Positions 22,664-24,716 of a stretch of DNA of 24,716 nucleotides are shown piece after piece. This DNA is from Desulfobacula sp. Lineage in GTDB: Bacteria > Desulfobacterota > Desulfobacteria > Desulfobacterales > Desulfobacteraceae. Position numbers and translations under genes: made by a program. A model generated the notes under the pieces. That model saw only the letters and a list, made by a program, of their open reading frames with translations, was not told where the DNA came from and searched no databases. Within the stretch, counting starts at the first letter, position 1. Every line of letters begins with the position of its first letter. The stretch is taken from assembly GCA_018702715.1 (NCBI GenBank), contig JABIYQ010000616.1, positions 1 to 24,716 on the forward strand, read 5' to 3'.

Positions 22664-24052
22664 TTAGTAAAACTGACTGTTCTCCACTTCCCCGATGGTT
22701 TCATCCAGGATATCAACAACTTGGTCCATTTCTTCCATGGTTATGGTGAGGGAAGGTCTTAAGGTAATTATATTTCCTTCAATTGTTTTAAATGCCAGTC
22801 CTTTTTCCATGGCTTTGTACATGATGCAGTCTGCTTCTTCAACAGCCCTTTCTTTTGTCGCTGAATCCTTGACAAGATCAATCCCCAAATGAAGCCCCAC
22901 TCCTGCAATATTACCGATAAGCGGATGTTTTTCTTTGAGCTCATTTAAACGGGACAATGCATGGGCTCCTACTTTGGCAGCATTTTCCGCCAGATTGTGT
23001 TTTTCAATGTAATCAATTTCAGCCAATGCCGCAGTTGAGCAAAGGGCATTTTTTTCATGGGTATAATGGCCGATGGAGCGGTGTTCAAGGTTGTCATAGC
23101 GCTGTTTGGTCACAATGCCTGCAAAGGGTAGAAGCCCGCCACCCATGGATTTGCCTAAAACCAGGACATCAGGTGTGATAAAATGCTCGCTGGCAAACAT
23201 TTTACCTGTCCTGCCAAATCCTTCGATGACTTCATCAAATATAATAAGGGCACCGTATTTTTCGCACAGATCTTTTACCCCTTCCCAGTAATTTTTGCTG
23301 GGAACCACGGGAGTTGCTGAAATGGGTTCGCCAATGATTGCAGCCACACCGGGCTCTCGTTCCAGTATTGTTTTGATCTGGCGCAGGTATTCATTATCCA
23401 CCTCATCCTGACTGGAAAAACCCCAGGGATTGCGATAGTAATTGGGGAATTCCACATGCATGGCACCGGGCATCATGGGTCCTATCCCGCCTTTGAACAG
23501 TTCTTCTCCGCCCACACTGGCAGCGGCAAATCCTGCACCGTGAAAAGAATCCCAGAATGAGATGGTTTTAAAGTGGCCTGTTACCTGTTTTGCAAGGGTA
23601 ATGGCCATCTCAATTGCCTCTGACCCGCCGGGACAGAAAAGGGATTTGCAAAGATCTCCGGGAGTAATTTCGGCAAGCTTTTGGGCAAGATCAACTGCTT
23701 TGCAATTTGTATAACGCCTGGGACAGAACGTCATCTGGGTGTCCAGTTGATCCTTTAACGCCTGGATAATTTGCGGGTTGTTAAATCCGGCGTTATGAAC
23801 ACCATTGCCGTGCATATCCATATATTTTTTGCCTTCGATGTCTTCAATATATATACCATGGGCTTTTGATAAGACATTCATCACAGGCGTGGACAGATTC
23901 TGATGCAAAAAATATTTATTGTCCCTGGTACAAATGGATTTAGCAGTTTCAGACAAATTCTTTTCCCAGTATTTTTCCCGGTTTTGACTTGTGTTTACAT
24001 CTCCCTGCTCACTTGCAAATCGGCTGGACGTAATAGTATTCTCAGGTGTCAT
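22664..24052 (-). CDS. Class-III PLP-dependent aminotransferase-family enzyme, PbfA-like
   Basis: 462 aa, fold type I. The Schiff-base lysine is Lys301 (VLGKSMGGG), and the pyridine-binding Asp273 is in IIFDEVIEGFGRTGK. Other conserved points: PGGSEAIEMAITLAK, WDSFHGAGF and GHYTHEKN. The N-terminal KYFLHQNLSTPVMNVL and GKKYMDMHGNGVHNAGF and the CPRRYTN motif resemble, from memory, (R)-1-hydroxy-2-aminoethylphosphonate ammonia-lyase (PbfA) more than taurine or ornithine aminotransferases. No phosphonate gene is in the window, so the substrate is open. It is downstream (95 bp) of a paralogue on the same strand, probably one transcript. Confidence 0.8.
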   Translation of the reverse strand: MTPENTITSSRFASEQGDVNTSQNREKYWEKNLSETAKSICTRDNKYFLHQNLSTPVMNVLSKAHGIYIEDIEGKKYMDMHGNGVHNAGFNNPQIIQALKDQLDTQMTFCPRRYTNCKAVDLAQKLAEITPGDLCKSLFCPGGSEAIEMAITLAKQVTGHFKTISFWDSFHGAGFAAASVGGEELFKGGIGPMMPGAMHVEFPNYYRNPWGFSSQDEVDNEYLRQIKTILEREPGVAAIIGEPISATPVVPSKNYWEGVKDLCEKYGALIIFDEVIEGFGRTGKMFASEHFITPDVLVLGKSMGGGLLPFAGIVTKQRYDNLEHRSIGHYTHEKNALCSTAALAEIDYIEKHNLAENAAKVGAHALSRLNELKEKHPLIGNIAGVGLHLGIDLVKDSATKERAVEEADCIMYKAMEKGLAFKTIEGNIITLRPSLTITMEEMDQVVDILDETIGEVENSQFY

Positions 24053-24147
24053 TTTTTTAATCCTTGATTTGGGATAAATAATGCTGTGTAAATTATAGAA
24101 ATAGTACTGCTTAAATACAGCCTCGCATTAATAGTGCATCTTGCCTG

Positions 24148-24716
24148 TTATTGTACAAATTGAATTTCAACTTCAGCAATGGATTCTTCAATAATATCAA
24201 GAGCCTTATCCATTTGTTCCCGGGTTATGATAAGCGCTGGTGTCAGGGTGAGAATATTACCCATGGTGATCTTGAAGCTCAATCCCCGGGAAAGCGCAGC
24301 ATACATGATAGCTTCAGCTTCATTTATGGCCCGTTCTTTTGTGATCGGATCCTTTACAAGCTCAATCCCTAAAAATAGTCCAAGACCCCTCACATCGCCG
24401 ATCAAGGGATGTCGTTCCTGCATATTTTTAAGTTGCGACAGGGCATATCCGCCTACATCCCGGGCATTTTGGGCAAGTTTATTCTTTTCAATATAATTGA
24501 TGGTGGCAAGGGCAGCAGCACATCCCACAGGACTTTTTTCATGGGTATAATGTCCCAGAGCTCTGTCTTCAGCTATATCCAAGTCTTCGCGAACGATTAA
24601 GGCTGATAACGGAAAAACACCGCCACCAAGTCCCTTGCCAATCACAACAATATCCGGTTGAACGCCGAAATTTTGAAAAGTAAACATCTTTCCGGTTCTA
24701 CCCAGGGCATGTGGGA
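24148..24716 (-). CDS. Second class-III PLP enzyme, C-terminal part (cut by window edge)
   Basis: Only the last 189 codons are visible. The frame stays open to the edge (ALGRTGKMF before the first internal Met, aligning with GFGRTGKMF of the neighbour), so the start lies beyond the window. It has the Schiff-base motif VVIGKGLGGG, GHYTHEKSPVGCAAALATI and GLFLGIELVKDPITKERA, closely parallel to the 462-aa paralogue, which indicates a tandem duplication. CAAA versus CSTA after the HEK motif and VFPLSAL versus LLPFAGI after the lysine suggest different substrates. Confidence 0.85.
   Translation of the reverse strand, partial: PHALGRTGKMFTFQNFGVQPDIVVIGKGLGGGVFPLSALIVREDLDIAEDRALGHYTHEKSPVGCAAALATINYIEKNKLAQNARDVGGYALSQLKNMQERHPLIGDVRGLGLFLGIELVKDPITKERAINEAEAIMYAALSRGLSFKITMGNILTLTPALIITREQMDKALDIIEESIAEVEIQFVQ

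Noticed and set aside
22421..22762. 113-codon plus-strand ORF
   Set aside because: It crosses the palindromic repeat and then runs antisense to the aminotransferase-family gene; no protein features.

Overview
This 24.7 kb window is AT-rich (about 40% GC by eye). It looks like chromosome of a sulfate-reducing Desulfobacterota, perhaps Desulfobacula- or Desulfobacter-like. That placement is inference. It rests on a selenocysteine-containing peroxiredoxin, an MBH-ordered Mrp antiporter operon, many PAS/two-component proteins and IS21-type insertions, not on a marker gene.

Left edge (1-5000): the window opens at the apparent end of an integrated element. The 3' half of a tRNA-Pro(GGG), from anticodon loop to CCA, stands at 247-291 without its 5' half, as expected at an attR-type junction. 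Next comes a NarX/DegS-type sensor kinase gene on the minus strand, split by a 3435-bp IS21-family element (685-4119). The element has 34-bp imperfect inverted repeats and an 8-bp target duplication (ATCTGCAT). Removing it with one duplication copy restores an open 391-aa kinase. The element carries two small genes before istA/istB (a Cys4 zinc-finger protein and a winged-helix-like protein) and two families of short repeats in its upstream half.

5090-5734 (minus): a peroxiredoxin-like selenoprotein. An in-frame UGA replaces the first Cys of the family's CPYC motif, and a SECIS-like hairpin with a GGUCU loop lies just downstream.

6195-12689 (plus): an NhaD/CitMHS-type membrane antiporter, a PAS histidine kinase with a Rossmann-like N-terminus, a receiver-PAS-histidine kinase hybrid, a single-domain response regulator and a double-domain universal stress protein, all in one tight run. 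A gap of about 245 bp follows, with three 18-bp tandem repeats and a REP-like palindrome.

12935-22421 (plus): another single-domain response regulator, then a full Mrp-type multisubunit Na+/H+ antiporter operon (E, F, G, MbhD-like, MbhE-MrpB fusion, C, D, second D/NuoM-like, 50-aa and 81-aa membrane proteins, third 590-aa antiporter-like subunit). It ends with two paralogous stand-alone cNMP-binding-fold proteins. The whole 6-22 kb stretch reads as a cation/proton homeostasis island with its own signalling layer.

22422-24716: a palindromic intergenic repeat, then two convergent (minus-strand) paralogous class-III PLP enzymes. The second runs off the window edge.
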